Assembly: GCA_003427395.1 (NCBI GenBank)
Contig: BFEA01000038.1
Coordinates: forward strand, 3,358,568-3,386,165
From: Chara braunii
Lineage: Eukaryota; Streptophyta; Charophyceae; Charales; Characeae
Reading direction: 5' to 3'
DNA: 27,598 bases
The position numbers and the translations under genes were made by a program. Numbering within the stretch: the stretch's first letter is position 1; the number at the start of each line of letters is the position of its first letter. This document shows positions 1 to 9,693 of this stretch, in pieces. The notes under the pieces are model-generated. The model was not told the DNA's origin, searched no databases, and saw nothing but the letters and a program-made list of their open reading frames with translations.

Positions 1-170
1 ATAATCTACCTTAACCAAAATCAAAGTAGACTATCACTCACCCACACCAGATGGAAAACTCTACAGACTGTCGGTTCACACCCCATCACAAGCCAGCAAA
101 ACATCCATGAAACAAAGAAAGGTCTGTCACAGCCAAAAAATACACTCTATATATATATATTACCGGGCAG
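1..170 (-). repeat. Body segment of the long ribozyme-bearing repeat
   Basis: This is the part of the long repeat unit that lies between ribozyme blocks. The same text recurs at about 440-520, 14770-14900 and 15285-15460, with the recognisable blocks TCACTCACCCACACCAGATG and AAACTCTACAGACTGTCGG. Strand is given as the strand that would carry the ribozyme. The unit ends in an AT microsatellite at about 150-165, just before the next ribozyme block. No coding potential is visible. The window begins inside this repeat, so its left boundary is unknown. Confidence 0.7.
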
Positions 171-171
171 C

Positions 172-440
172 TCTATTTGATGATATACATCGTCAAACAG
201 AACTGCCCAGTCAACCGTAGGCAGAGAGGGAGAAGAGGACAACAAACGTGGTGCTGTGACAAACTGTTTCATGGGAGTTTCACCGACTCATCAGGAGGCT
301 GAACCCTCAACAGTGCAGAATCCCCTAACTGATTACACTGTAAGTGACAATCCATCTTAACCCCGACTGTGGTTAAGCATCAACAACTGCCCGACAACTG
401 ATACCCCGAGGTAGGCACCAACCACTATCCTCAAGGTACC
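172..440 (-). repeat. Ribozyme-bearing repeat, copy 1 (long form)
   Basis: Read on the minus strand, the copy holds the conserved TTTACCGGGCAGTTCTGTTT-like end, a pyrimidine-rich block, and the hammerhead region at 259-319 followed upstream by the unit body (TAACTGATTACACTGTAAG on plus). It continues without a break into the repeat body at 320-520. The AT-flanked short end at 172-200 is in inverted orientation to 205-240, so two unit ends meet head to head there. The ribozyme part is degenerate. Confidence 0.75.
259..319 (-). ncRNA. Degenerate type III hammerhead ribozyme motif
   Basis: The minus strand reads CUGAUGA at 288-294 and GAAA at 267-270, the two invariant hammerhead core strings. 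They are correctly placed around a short hairpin, with a GAGG/CCUC stem I upstream. The 3' arm of stem II is mutated (CCCAU instead of CCGAC), and stem III keeps only part of its pairing. The cleavage triplet is GUU rather than GUC. I read this as a decayed copy unlikely to cleave efficiently. Confidence 0.5.
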
Positions 441-519
441 TGTGATGAAAATCAAAGCAGACTATCACTCACCCACACCAGATGGAAAACTCTGCAGACT
501 GTCGGTTCACACCCCATCA

Positions 520-655
520 CAATATATCGTCATATATCGTCAAACAGAACTGCCCAGTCAACCATCGGACAACAAAAGAGGCATTGTGACAAACTGTTTC
601 GTCGGAGTTTCACCGACTCATATATGTACATATGTATATATATGTATATATCAGG
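520..655 (-). repeat. Ribozyme-bearing repeat, truncated short copy
   Basis: A short copy that starts in an AT-rich ATATCGTCA motif and ends at CACCGACTCATATATG. The stem II hairpin (GTCGG/CCGAC) and GAAA are present. The sequence then passes directly into an AT microsatellite, so the CUGAUGA box is cut and stem I is missing. It also lacks about 20 bases of the purine-rich middle segment compared with other copies. Confidence 0.7.
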
Positions 656-885
656 GTTCAGCCTCCTAATGAGTCGGTGAAACTCCGACGAAACAGTTTG
701 CCACAGCCCCTCGTTTGTTGTCCTCTTCTCCCTCTCCGCCTACCGTTTACCGGGCAGCTCTGTTTGACGATGTATATCATCAAATAGAGCTGCCCGGTAA
801 ACCATATATACAGCCCCTCGTTTGTTGTCCTCTTCTCCCTCTCTGCCGACGGTTTACCGGGCAGTTCTATTTGACGATATATATA
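656..885 (+). repeat. Two plus-oriented ribozyme-repeat copies, back to back
   Basis: The first copy (656-800) reads GGGTTCAGCCTC, then CTAATGAG, an intact stem II hairpin and GAAAC on the plus strand. The expected CTGATGA box has a G-to-A change at the invariant G5, which should abolish activity, and the upstream stem III strand is replaced by AT repeat. The second copy (about 808-880) holds only the pyrimidine-rich tail and the TTTACCGGGCAG end. A perfect inverted match of GAGCTGCCCGGTAAAC lies at 762-803. Confidence 0.7.
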
Positions 886-899
886 TGTATATATATGTA

Positions 900-1012
900 T
901 GTATATCGCCAAACAGAGCTGTGTGGTAAACCGTGGGCAGAGAGGGAGAAGAGGACAACAAACGAGGGGCTGTGACAAACTGTCTCGTCGGAGTTTCACC
1001 GACTCATCAGGA
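900..1012 (-). repeat. Ribozyme-bearing repeat, short copy
   Basis: It reads from CGCCAAACAGAGCTG through the purine-rich GAGAGGGAGAAGAGGACAAC block to TTTCACCGACTCATCAGG. On the minus strand CUGAUGA and stem II are intact. GAAA is changed to GAGA (TCTC on plus), and stem I is replaced by retrotransposon LTR sequence from 1013 on. This junction shows that LTR sequence was joined directly to the ribozyme core. Confidence 0.7.
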
Positions 1013-1510
1013 CAGCCACTGAGACAAACATTCTCGTATATTGATAATAATATTGGAAACGACATCTTCAAGTGTTCATTGTATCTCGATTTGGTTTCCC
1101 ACGTTTGAACTCTCATGTGAATGTTCATTCATGTATGCGAGGTTGAACTTGAATAGTACTTTGGATCATTTCATATATCGTCAAACAGATCTGCCCGATA
1201 AACTGTAGGCAGAGAGGGAGAAGAGGACAACAAACGAGGGGCTGTGACAAACTATTAACTCCGACGAAACAGTTTGTCACACCCCCTCATTTGTTGTCCT
1301 CTTCTCCTTCTTTGCTTACAGTTTATCAGGCAGATCTGTTTGACGATCATATGAAATGAGCCAAGTACTCGTCAAGTTCAACCTCGCATACACCATTGAA
1401 CATTCACATGAGAGTTCACACGTGGGAAGCCAAATCGAGATACAATCAACACTTGAAGATGTCATCTCCAATATCATTATCAACATACAATAATGTTTTT
1501 CTCCAGCCTC
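1013..1510. repeat. Palindrome of about 0.5 kb: LTR ends plus ribozyme-repeat arms
   Basis: The left arm (1013-1254) is the reverse complement of the right arm (about 1262-1508). The outer part of each arm is the terminal 160 bases of the LTR of the 1352-10023 element. The inner part is a ribozyme-repeat copy (1173-1254 minus, 1262-1350 plus), and the centre is at about 1258. On the left the LTR fragment ends at 1173 in CATTTCA, and on the right the full LTR begins at 1352 as TGAAATG. The arms match with scattered mismatches, so a stable cruciform or hairpin transcript is expected. Confidence 0.8.
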
Positions 1511-2213
1511 TCTGGCGCACATACACACCCAACGGATCTCGGTCCGGTGGCGGATATGGCTTCTCTCTCTTCTCTTTCTCTCGCTCTTTCTCTTCGGCTT
1601 ACTTCTCTCCTGACTTGGCCCACTCTGCCTCATCTCTCTCTCTCTAACCTAGTTCATCACCCTGGATACACCCACTCAGGTAAGCTTACACCTTGGCGGC
1701 TATGGCCGCCGTCCTCATGCTCTACCCCTAACCTAGCCATGGAGTCACTCGCAAGCGCCCTCTTTTTCTTCGGGCGCGCAGTGCCCAAGTTGTCTTAACG
1801 CGCAAGCAGCAGCAACGCTTCCACATCTCGCAACTGAACAAGTGACGAGCCGCTGCATTGTAGCAGATAAATATAGGGCTTGGCTTGGATTGGCTTGGCT
1901 TGGCCTGCTTCATACCGGTACAGGTCACCGCGGCCTGTCTGCTGCAAACATTTTGTAGGTCCGATAGCTTCTGGACTGTCCTGGGACATGCTGCAAAATT
2001 GGACTTGGGACTGTTGAACTGGACTGGGCTTCCTCTGGGATTTTCTTGTCGGGTACCGGTGGACTCCTACCGACCTACGGCGCTTCAGTACCGACACCTA
2101 TCGACCTGCGACATTTCGGCCTGTACACTCCACGGTCTCCCCTGCTGGGAACGCCTGGGGCACCTCGGGACTCTGGGACCTGGGCTGGGATGTCTGCAGC
2201 TTGAATCCTTTCA
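1352..2213 (-). repeat. 3' LTR of the minus-strand chromovirus
   Basis: This matches 9126-10023 along its length: the TGAAATGAGCCA end, the CTCTCT-rich tract, the CACCTTGGCGGCTATGG block, GCGCGCAGTGCCCAAGTTGT, and the TGCAGC..GAATCCTTTCA end. It begins TG and ends CA on the plus strand. The adjacent purine tract on the element side supports its assignment as the 3' LTR. The CT tract is much shorter here than in the 5' LTR. Confidence 0.88.
1868..1876 (-). promoter_or_regulatory. TATA-like box in the 3' LTR
   Basis: The minus strand reads CTATATTTA. The same motif is kept at the equivalent place of the other LTR (9685-9693), in an otherwise GC-rich context. This is consistent with the LTR core promoter at the U3/R boundary. 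The assignment rests on motif and position only. Confidence 0.45.
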
Positions 2214-2221
2214 CTCCCGCC
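2214..2221 (-). other. Polypurine tract of the minus-strand element
   Basis: The minus strand reads GGCGGGAG immediately before the 3' LTR start TGAAAGG. This is the expected place for the plus-strand primer of reverse transcription. The tract is short, and its identity is inferred mainly from position. Confidence 0.5.
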
Positions 2222-2274
2222 AGCCTAATTTCGAGGTCTTCCGAGAAAAATCCTAACTTTATTGATCATACACA

Positions 2275-2822
2275 TTTACTCCCCGTCTAGCCCTCTCATA
2301 ATAGGAGACAATGTGAGGGGTTGTCTGTATTAGTTCCTCCTTGGGGAACCAGTGCTCCTTGATGGGTTCCTGATAGGCTAATCTGACCTCATATTGCCTT
2401 TGCGTCTCCCTCAACGACCTATACGGAAAGTATCTTCAGCAACTATTCGGTCTACATCATAACCTCCATCCATATCCGATGGTGTCATGGAACGTCGAGA
2501 GGGAAACTGATCGTTTGTAATGTAGGGAAGCAACTTAGATGCGTGGAATACCGGGTACATATGTAGGCAGGGTGGAATCTTGGTAGTGTAGGACGGACCA
2601 TCTGCCTCTCCTTTGATATTTAAGACTTGCCATGGTCCCCTATATGCAGGTTACAGTTTCTGCGAGATCCCCTCTTCAGGAACAAACTCCTTGGACTTAA
2701 CCCAGACCAAGTCACCTACAGCAAACTGTGATGGTCGTCGATGTTCGTTAACTTGTTTTACCATCTCGTGTTGGGCCGTAAGGATGTTCTTCTTGACTTG
2801 TTCTAGCTCCTTCTCGTACTAA
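2275..2822 (-). pseudogene. Integrase C-terminus and chromodomain, frameshifted
   Basis: Reading on from the integrase stop at 2819-2821, the minus strand encodes YEKELEQVKKNILTAQHEM, then a GDLVWVKSKEF block and YPVFHASKLLPY, the typical tail of Ty3/gypsy integrases. A GGYDVDRIVAEDTFRI segment then starts a chromodomain. After a frameshift near 2420-2430 the domain continues as QYEVRLAYQEPIKEHWFP and ends IVSYYERARRG. In-frame stops occur after REFAI and after ISQKL. Chromodomains in this position target integration to modified chromatin in chromoviruses. This copy cannot be translated intact. Confidence 0.8.
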
Positions 2823-3988
2823 ATGGCAAATTCCCTGGTACCGGGTGGCAGCTTCTGAATCTCATTTGGGTTCAAACAGTCAATCAGACGCCAGGGCTGC
2901 CAACCCTTGTGCAGTTCATTCCGGATGCGTGCAATAGACAGGTGCACCGAGTTATTATACGCAGACTGCACTTTGGGAAGATGCTCGTCCCTATCGATGT
3001 GGTCGGGCCTAATGTACATGCGAGGCACTTGTTGGAGCAGCTTGTTCATCTGCTCAGACTGGCCATGGGTCTCCAGGTGTCTACCAAAAGACATGGTCAG
3101 CTTCGACCCGTATACTTTCATCAACTGATGCCAGTGCTCGCCCGTGAATCTGCTATCTCCATCCCTAACAATCGCTAATGGGTGTCTGTAATCTTTAACC
3201 CAATGATTGAAGAATTCTCTAATCACTAAGTTTGTCTTTGCCTCGGCGAGCAGCGAAATAAAAACACCAAATTTATTGAATCTATCTACTACTATCACCA
3301 TTTTATTCTTCCCGTTTTTGCTTTTGACCTTTGTGTGCATGAAGTCCATAGACACAGATTCATCGGGACCGAACGGGACAGGCAGTGGTCTCAACAGAGC
3401 AAGGGGGGCCTGAGTAGAACTTTTGTTCCTCTGGCACACTTGGCAGCCATGAATATAGGCAATGCAGCCGTGCTTCACGTCGACCCGGGTATAGGACCAT
3501 AGGAGACAAGCATAAGTCTTTCTCCAACCGAAATGGCATTCCCCCAAGATCAGACTTTTGACAGCCTCGTTATTTGGGATACAGAGTCTATCAAACTTAT
3601 CAGTCTTTTCAAACAGTAGCCTGTCAGTCACTGTATAGTCCTGGACTTCGTGTGGTGTGGTCCTCGCTCTCCTAATTAGCCCCCTATAAATGGGATCATC
3701 AGAGTACATAGCCTTGATTTGTTGTTGTAGCTCGGTGCCTGCATCTAGGTAAGTCACAATGGCACCGACGAAATATCGGCACCTACTCAACGCGTCGGCG
3801 ACAACATTGTATTTGCCCTTCACTTGTTTCAACTCGAAGTCAAACTGATCTATCTCCCCAACCCACCTAGTCAACTTACGGGTCATCCGGGCCTGTGTTT
3901 TCAACCAGCGCAGGGTCTCGTGGTCATAATAGACTTTAAAGTGCCTACCTAGGAGATAGTGCCACCAATGATTTAATGATTCCCTCAA
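2819..3988 (-). pseudogene. RNase H end plus integrase (broken pol)
   Basis: This is the longest open stretch of the element's pol (389 codons). Residues 1-70 are the RNase H end (YYDHETLRWLK near 20-30, VADALSR at 63-69). The integrase zinc finger at about 150-188 has lost its first histidine (CHFGWRKT) but keeps CQVC (182, 185). The catalytic triad appears as D215 (SMDF), D276 (VRDGDSRF) and E312 (HGQSEQMN), with 35 residues between the last two as in Ty3/gypsy integrases. An in-frame TAG separates it from the upstream RNase H part, and another TAG follows REFAI. The integrase core looks conserved, but the reading frame is closed on both sides. Confidence 0.88.
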
Positions 3989-4423
3989 GGCGAACAGCTA
4001 GTGCTCATATGTCGACGCAGTGACCTTCTCACTAGGCAATTGACAAGACATGAACTCGGCAGGCCTATAGCCATCCCCATCGTTTTGTTGAAGTACAATG
4101 CCAATTTCGTATTGGCTCGCATTAGTCGTGATAATGAATGGGAGTGATAGATCTGCTACTTTCACGACCGGGTACTCAATCAGCGACTTCTTCAATTTCT
4201 TGAAGGGTGAGGTACAAACTTTGTCCCAATTCCAAACTGTTTTTTCTTCAGCAGTTTGCACAGCGGTGCAACTATCATGGTGAAGTTCCGAACAACTTCC
4301 GATAGTAGTAGGCTAATCCTAAGAACGACCACAGTTCGGTCAACGTGTGTGGTGTTGGCCAATCCCAGGTTGCTGCTATCTTCGCTTCTTCCAGTCTGAC
4401 TCCATCTCCATCTAGCACATGGC
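3989..4423 (-). pseudogene. RNase H domain of pol, degenerate
   Basis: The minus strand encodes a connection/RNase H region with PFIITTNASQYEIGIVLQQ, where functional Ty3/gypsy enzymes have a TDAS motif. The first catalytic aspartate is therefore read as asparagine. The frame ends STYEH then TAG, and continues in the same frame as LFALRESLNHWWHYLLG, so a single stop splits the domain. A frameshift near 4200-4260 separates it from the RT thumb region. Confidence 0.78.
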
Positions 4424-5271
4424 CTAAGTACAATACTTGACACTGAATTGCGCAGTGCGCAACTTGTCTAAAATCAAACGTAGATGTTGCTGGTGCTCCC
4501 TTAGGGTCTTACTAAAAATCCAAATGTCGTCCAAATAAACGACTACAAACTTATCTAGCCACTCACGAAAGAGATCGTTCATGCATTTTTGGAAGGTAGC
4601 AGGGGCATTCGTCAGACCAAACGGCATGACCACAAACTCGTAGTGGCCGTAGCGAGTCCTAAAGGTTGTCTTGTGCTGGTCTTTGGGCTATACCTCTATT
4701 TGATGGTAACTCGACTTCAAGTCACCCTGTCCAATAGATCATCTATCCTAGGCAACGACTCTGCGTTCTTTACCGCGATCATGTTTGAACCCCTATAGTC
4801 AATGCACATGCGCAATTCGCCTTCTTTCTTCGACACGAATAGGACCGGTGCACCATACAGTGAGGAGATGGGATTAATCCACCCCTTCTCTATAAATTCA
4901 TAAAGTTGTTTACGCAGCTCATCGAGTTCCTTGGGAGACATTCGGTAGATGGGCCCCTTGGGAGTTTTGCTATTGGCCTCTATCTCTATCCGGTGGTTGA
5001 TTTCCCTTTCCACTACTCCTGTCTGGGTCTCTCCCATGTCAGCGAACTCTTTCAGCAGTTTTTCAACTGTGGGTGGTGTTAGCTCCTCCTTCTTGCCCAC
5101 ACTATCCGGTCTAACATACGCTACGAAGACTTGGTTAACCAAATCGACCTTGACCACGTGCCTGGCGAACGCAGGGGCAGTCATACAGCAAAGGGATAAA
5201 ATGGACTCTACTCCAGACTCATGAAACAACCGCATTTTCTTTTTCCCTCCCTTGGGTTGGGCACCCAACAC
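4424..5271 (-). pseudogene. Reverse transcriptase domain of pol, degenerate
   Basis: The frame at 4717-5271 carries the RT entry region (HRIEIEANSKTPKGPIYRMS) and RMCIDYRGSNMIAVKNAESL. A frameshift near 4720 leads to DLKSSYHQIEV, which corresponds to the first catalytic aspartate, followed by a stop. The frame at 4424-4633 then gives [17 protein letters not shown] and the catalytic YLDD box ([11 protein letters not shown]). All the diagnostic Ty3/gypsy RT blocks are thus visible, but in at least two frames. Downstream it runs into RNase H and upstream into the protease. Confidence 0.88.
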
Positions 5272-5747
5272 TCGTGCTCGCCCATCGTTACATCAACCTT
5301 TGCAGCCTCTCCCCAATCCGTCCCTAGAATCAAGTCAAAAGGTAGGCTGTCCTACAATAAGTGGGTCAGGGAGTGCAAAACTTTCTCTACCTTGTTCCCC
5401 CTCTCCAACCGAAAGTATGCCTTTACCCCTTCGACGTACTCTTTTACTCTCATTTCGCGATTTTCTGCCAGCCTGCTCACGCTCGGCTCGTTAGATCCAC
5501 TATCCACTAACGTGCCTACTCGTTCTCTACTAATCACAACATCTGCTAATATTAGTTGCCCTTTGATCTTCTTCTTCATTTCGACCCAAGTTTGGCGATG
5601 AGTGATCAGCTCATTACCGATGCTTGCAATGGAACCACCTAGAGAGACCCTAGCACAAGCGGTCTCCGAACAGCTAACTGTGTGGGGCCCTACGTTACTC
5701 TCTGCCATAGGGGCCTTCAGACAGGAGGGTACATATTCAGCGTGCAC
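5272..5747 (-). pseudogene. Aspartic protease region of the retrotransposon
   Basis: The frame ending at 5352 contains GTLVDSGSNEPSVSRLAE, matching the retropepsin active-site pattern (DSG followed by a hydrophobic stretch). About 90 residues precede it, with a possible KKKIKGQLILADVVI strand region. The frame stops at HSLTHLL, about 30 codons before RT-linked coding resumes in another frame. Position between the gag zinc knuckle and RT supports the call. It is shorter than a complete protease-linker region and is probably inactive for lack of a continuous polyprotein. Confidence 0.75.
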
Positions 5748-5797
5748 TTCTATCTGTATGTCTGTCTTTGAAGGCCCAACAGGAGCAACTACGACTC

Positions 5798-6193
5798 CTA
5801 CTGGCTGCTCCCTTTTCGGTAGCGGTAGTCAGGGCACAAACAAATAATGTGGTTGGGATCACCACATTTTAGGCATTGGTTGGCAATGAGCCTCGTTTGC
5901 CACAATGATTGCTCGATGCCCATCTTTTTCCGAGGTTTGCCATCAGCGATCTCTGGATGTGCTGGCCATGGTCTGCGCCCTCTACCTCTTCCACCTCTGG
6001 AGGAGGAACCGCATCCACCTTGTGGAGAACCATTACCCCTACCTCCCACGTAATAGCTACCTTCGCTAGTACTCCCCTGGGTGCCACGTTCTCTTCCTCC
6101 ACCTCTTCCTCGACCTCCTACTCCCTTGGGTGCCACGTCATCTTCCTCCACCTCTTCCTCGACCTCCTCTCCCTCCTTGTCACCCTCCCCCAT
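5798..6193 (-). pseudogene. Nucleocapsid-like part of gag with zinc knuckle
   Basis: The frame encodes an acidic run, a long Gly/Arg-rich stretch (GGRGRGGGRERG, RGGRGRGRRP), and one perfect CCHC zinc knuckle, CLKCGDPNHIICLC (C-x2-C-x4-H-x4-C). This is the RNA-binding end of a Ty3/gypsy Gag. A 49-base tandem duplication (start points 6081 and 6130) repeats the VAPKGV/acidic segment. Because 49 is not a multiple of three, it shifts the frame. Confidence 0.8.
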
Positions 6194-6630
6194 CGGCTGC
6201 AGCAGCCGAATAGTCCCCTCCCTGGGCTACTGGGTTGCTGTTGGGCTCTTCCAGACCGTAATCTATGTTTTCGTAGGGTAGTGCTTCGACTTCCCCTCCC
6301 TCGAACGTAACTAGAAGATTGTCCTTGACTTCTATACTACCTTCTATCGTTCTATTCTCCCATCGCGCTCCTTTTTGCAGGTCCTTCCAATAGTGACAGT
6401 AATTGGACTCCATCAGGAAGCCGGCCTGATCTATGGCAATCTTACTAAATTTTTCGTAAGTCATGTCGTCCTCTTTCGTACAGGGGTACAGAGCGGTCCT
6501 CAGGGGATCAGGCATTGCTCTTGCGAAGTTATTTAGCATTTGAGAGGGGGTTGGACCGTGCTCGAGACATTGCAATAACTCATCCATAGTGGCTTTCAAC
6601 GCAGCAACACTTCCATTTCTGATCGGTTAT
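6180..6630 (-). pseudogene. Gag capsid C-terminal part, frameshifted
   Basis: The frame reads KATMDELLQCLEHGPTPSQM and continues with LNNFARAMPDPLRTALYP, then KFSKIAIDQAGFLMESNYCH. Helical, polar sequence of this kind follows the capsid core in Ty3/gypsy Gag proteins. It joins the upstream capsid frame near 6600-6640 only after a frameshift, and joins the zinc-knuckle frame downstream after another. The visible start is not a true start. Confidence 0.65.
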
Positions 6631-7165
6631 ATTGAGAATCAAGTGCTTTGTGTGTTGGGCCAGGTTCTTATCCTCGAACCTCTCCTTTAGGGCCTTAAAA
6701 AAATCCTCTATGCGAGTGCGCTTAGAATATTCCACCATTGACGAGCAACCTGCCTCCTTCATCAGGAAGATGGTGAAATTGGCGGCATTCCCACCAAGGC
6801 ACGAGCTCGCCATCAGGACACGGTCCCAATATGGAATCAATTTTGCATACAGATGTGTGCCCATATGCGCCTCCCACTGGTAAAAGTTATCTTCTCTCTT
6901 CCCGTTGTACGTCTCGGGGAGCTTCATTTTCATCTTCTCTCTCCTTTTTCCCCCTTCCGGCTGATTGGGATCTACCTTTCTGTCCCCCTCCTTCTTCGGG
7001 CCTCCCATCGTCATCTCCACCATGTCCACCTCCACCACCACTTCCTGACATCATCGTGGTGATGGTGTCTACTAACCTCGAGGTGAATATTCCTTCCAGT
7101 TGTTGTGCATATCCCTCGACGCGCTCATCTATTCGGTGGGCAACGACACTTAGGTAGTTGTTCCA
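6580..7165 (-). pseudogene. Gag capsid core with Gly-rich linker
   Basis: From about 6940 the minus strand encodes KLPETYNGKREDNFYQWEAH and IEDFFKALKERFEDKNLAQH. This fits the retrotransposon gag domain signature (F-x-G...W near the start, then an FF..L..RF block). Before it, in a different frame, come NNYLSVVAHRIDERVEGYAQ and a Gly/Asp-rich linker (GSGGGGGHGGDDDGRPEEGG). The frames are joined by indels, so this is a broken copy of a single Gag. Confidence 0.72.
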
Positions 7166-7893
7166 AGTGCCTTTGAACTCGTGATGTGTTGTTCGAGTCG
7201 TGCAATAGATTTATTTATAGCAGCGAGTTCCTGGTTAATATGTAACAGGGCGTTGACCATGAGGGTGAGGTCGTCTTTCCATTCACTCTCACGGCCCTTC
7301 TGTTCTTGGAGCTGGCATTCAATCTCCTTCTCTTTCGCTTTCAATCTCCTGATCTCATCTGGCTCCAACCTCTTCTTTACCAGGAGCCGCTGATGTAGTC
7401 CATGTTCTCTTTCTTGCATCATCAACTCTCTCTCTGCATCGTCTTCTACCGCCTCCAATTTCGCAGTAAGCTCTGCCCTCTCACCCTCTAACTCTTCTGA
7501 CCACTAATCCGTCTTAAATCCAAACTTCTCCATCCACGTCTGGATGTCAACTGGGTCGAAATGCAGTTGACTGGACTCTCCTTTTTCGGTCCCCATACCT
7601 CCTCCCTCAACCCTGTTCCTGGGGTCATCCAGCCTCACCTCCTCTTTTCCTTCTTCTTCTTCTTCTTCTTCTTCTTCTTCTTCTTTTACTACTACTACGA
7701 CTACTTCAACCTCATGTTTCTGTTTTTTCAGCGCTTTTAATTTCTCCTCCAGTTCCCTTCTCTCCTTTTCCAGTCTCTCTTTCTCCTCCTTACCGTCCTC
7801 CTTCTTCTTCTCCGCCAGCCTCCTATCAATTTCGTCATGTTGTTTGGCGGTATATGGCTGGGTAGTCCCCCCAGATCGGCTCATAACGTGCAT
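7150..7893 (-). pseudogene. Gag N-terminal coiled-coil region
   Basis: The probable Gag start is the Met of MSRSGGTTQPYT (about 7881), with an upstream Met at 7893. The first 130 codons are strongly charged and helical (EEKERLEKERRELEEKLKAL), with a glutamate run encoded by a TTC microsatellite at about 7650-7685. An in-frame TAG at 7504-7506 follows FGFKTD, and the same frame continues WSEELEGERAELTAKLEAV into a second coiled-coil segment that ends at 7150 in SSKALGTTT through a frameshift. Long N-terminal coiled coils occur in some plant and algal chromoviral Gags and probably aid assembly. Confidence 0.7.
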
Positions 7894-9112
7894 GCCAAAA
7901 GTCTGGGCGAATCACAGTGGAAAGAGGAAACGGAGGAGGGGGGCCCATATAGCAGACAGGGCCAAGAAACCGAACATCGAATTGTCATCCATGGCGAGGG
8001 TCAGCACAGGTAGGTTGACTCCGCCTCCTCACCACTTAGACCTACGCCTCAGCACTTAACTATCCTCAATACTTGTACTAATCCTAACCTAAATTAGGGT
8101 ATGACAAACTAATTCCCTTTCCACTTCTGTCACTAGAGCTCTCCTTACTATCGGTGGGAAACCAACAGTTTAAGGTCAGCCAGCACAGACCTCAGGAATT
8201 GTTTAACGATGCAAACAGGACGTCGCACCCACCGATATGAAGGATTGCTCTCAACACTTAGACTGGTTCCTGACTGAGTGCAGCGATTTTCATGTATAAC
8301 TACCACCAGCGACTGACCAGCCGTCAATACCGGTCCTTGGGGAATCTCTTTAGCATCCTGAAGTGGTGGACCTTAAGTCTCACCCCTCCTTTGCCCGTGC
8401 ATTATACAACTGGTGAACCCTACTGCCCTCTACAACTCCTCACTGCGTCTCGTCGAGTCTTCGATCACACGCCGATCGGTACTAGTCATTGGGCATAGCC
8501 AGGTAGTTTTACGAGCGCCCACCGCTCATTGCCCGTGCTCCGTACTAAGTCTGGGGATACCTCAAGCTGGCGAGTTGCTACCATAGACCGACCTACATCA
8601 CACACGAAACTTTCACTCTCATGGGATTAGGGTCCTACTAGGTACCTATGCCCCTAGGTAGGTCGGTAACCCTAACCACTTCCCGCTCAAGGGGGAGGAG
8701 CCTTTCCTCCATGAGAGATCAGTCTCTGACTCACCAATCAACAGGCACATCAACTAACGACAATAAGGGCAACTGCAGACCTAAATGACAATATGACATC
8801 AACAAAAAACGACTTGTAGTAGAGGTCTCTACTAACTCTCTAGGAAAATACGTGGGAAGGTACCATTCACAAAAATTCAAATTGCATAAACAACAAGGCC
8901 AGGGCAACGAAGCACTGCACTCCTTGAACGTTCTGTCGATGAAGCTCCGCCGCAGGTGAGTGCTCCTCTTGCTCCTCGTTGTGCCCCTTCTTCTTCGACC
9001 CTAAACTTACAAGCAAACCCCGATCTATTTTAAGTTTATTTTATTTTTTTAATCGCTCGCTGGTCTTCTTCCTTGCCGACGCCTCAACTCCGAGCGGATG
9101 CAGTGGGAAGCA
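7894..9112 (-). other. Untranslated leader of the chromovirus
   Basis: About 1.2 kb lies between the primer-binding site and the gag start. I see no reading frame with protein-like composition on either strand, no RNA gene and no internal repeat. It most likely is the 5' leader (packaging and primer region) of the element, possibly with later decay. Confidence 0.55.
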
Positions 9113-9124
9113 GCTCCAATACCA
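9113..9124 (-). other. Primer-binding site (tRNA-iMet-like)
   Basis: One base beyond the 5' LTR end (TTTCA), the minus strand reads TGGTATTGGAGC. Plant LTR elements primed by initiator tRNA-Met usually show TGGTATCAGAGC, so 10 of 12 positions agree. The position, directly inside the LTR, supports the call. Confidence 0.75.
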
Positions 9125-9334
9125 CTGAAATGAGCCATGTACTCTTCAAGTTCAACCTCGCATACATCAATGAACATTCACATGAGAGTTCAAACGTGGG
9201 AAACCAAATCGAGATACAATGAACACTTGAAGATGTCGTCTCCAATATTATTATCAATATACAAGAATGTTTGTCCAGTGGCTCAGCCGCACACACACAA
9301 TGGATCTCAGTCAGGTGGCGGCTATGGCTTCTCT

Positions 9335-9340
<6 letters not shown>

Positions 9341-9411
<71 letters not shown>
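9341..9411. repeat. (CT)n microsatellite in the 5' LTR
   Basis: An essentially uninterrupted CT dinucleotide run of about 70 bases. The 3' LTR has only short interrupted CT tracts at the same place (about 1560-1590), so the run expanded after insertion. Open reading frames of Ser-Leu repeats across it are artefacts. Confidence 0.95.
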
Positions 9412-9415
<4 letters not shown>

Positions 9416-9684
9416 CCTACTTCTCCTGACTTGGCTAGCGCTGCCTCACTCTCTCTCTCTCTAACCTAGTTCGTCACCCTGAAAACACCCACTCAAGTAA
9501 GCTTACACCTTGGCAGCTATGAACGTCGTCCTCCTGGTCTACCCCTAACCTAGCTATGGAGTCGCTCGCAAGCACCCTCTTCTTCTTTGGGCGCGCAGTG
9601 CCCAAGTTGTCTTAACGCACAAGCAGCAGCAGCACTTCCGCATCTTGCAACCGAACAAGTGATGAGCCATTGCACTGTAGCAGC

Positions 9685-9693
9685 TAAATATAG
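9685..9693 (-). promoter_or_regulatory. TATA-like box in the 5' LTR
   Basis: The minus strand reads CTATATTTA, conserved with 1868-1876. As part of the 5' LTR it would drive transcription of the element toward gag, with a start site some 30 bases further left. Motif and conservation only. Confidence 0.45.

Noticed and set aside
656-705. Second plus-strand hammerhead at the start of the window
   Set aside because: CUGAUGA is changed to CUAAUGA at an invariant base and the upstream stem III strand is missing, so it is listed only as a repeat copy.
172-1350. CRISPR-like array of short repeats
   Set aside because: The copies vary in length and orientation, have no regular spacers and lie in a eukaryotic repeat context.
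9137-9469. Ser/Leu-rich ORFs over the CT microsatellite
   Set aside because: Composition artefact of a (CT)n run inside an LTR.
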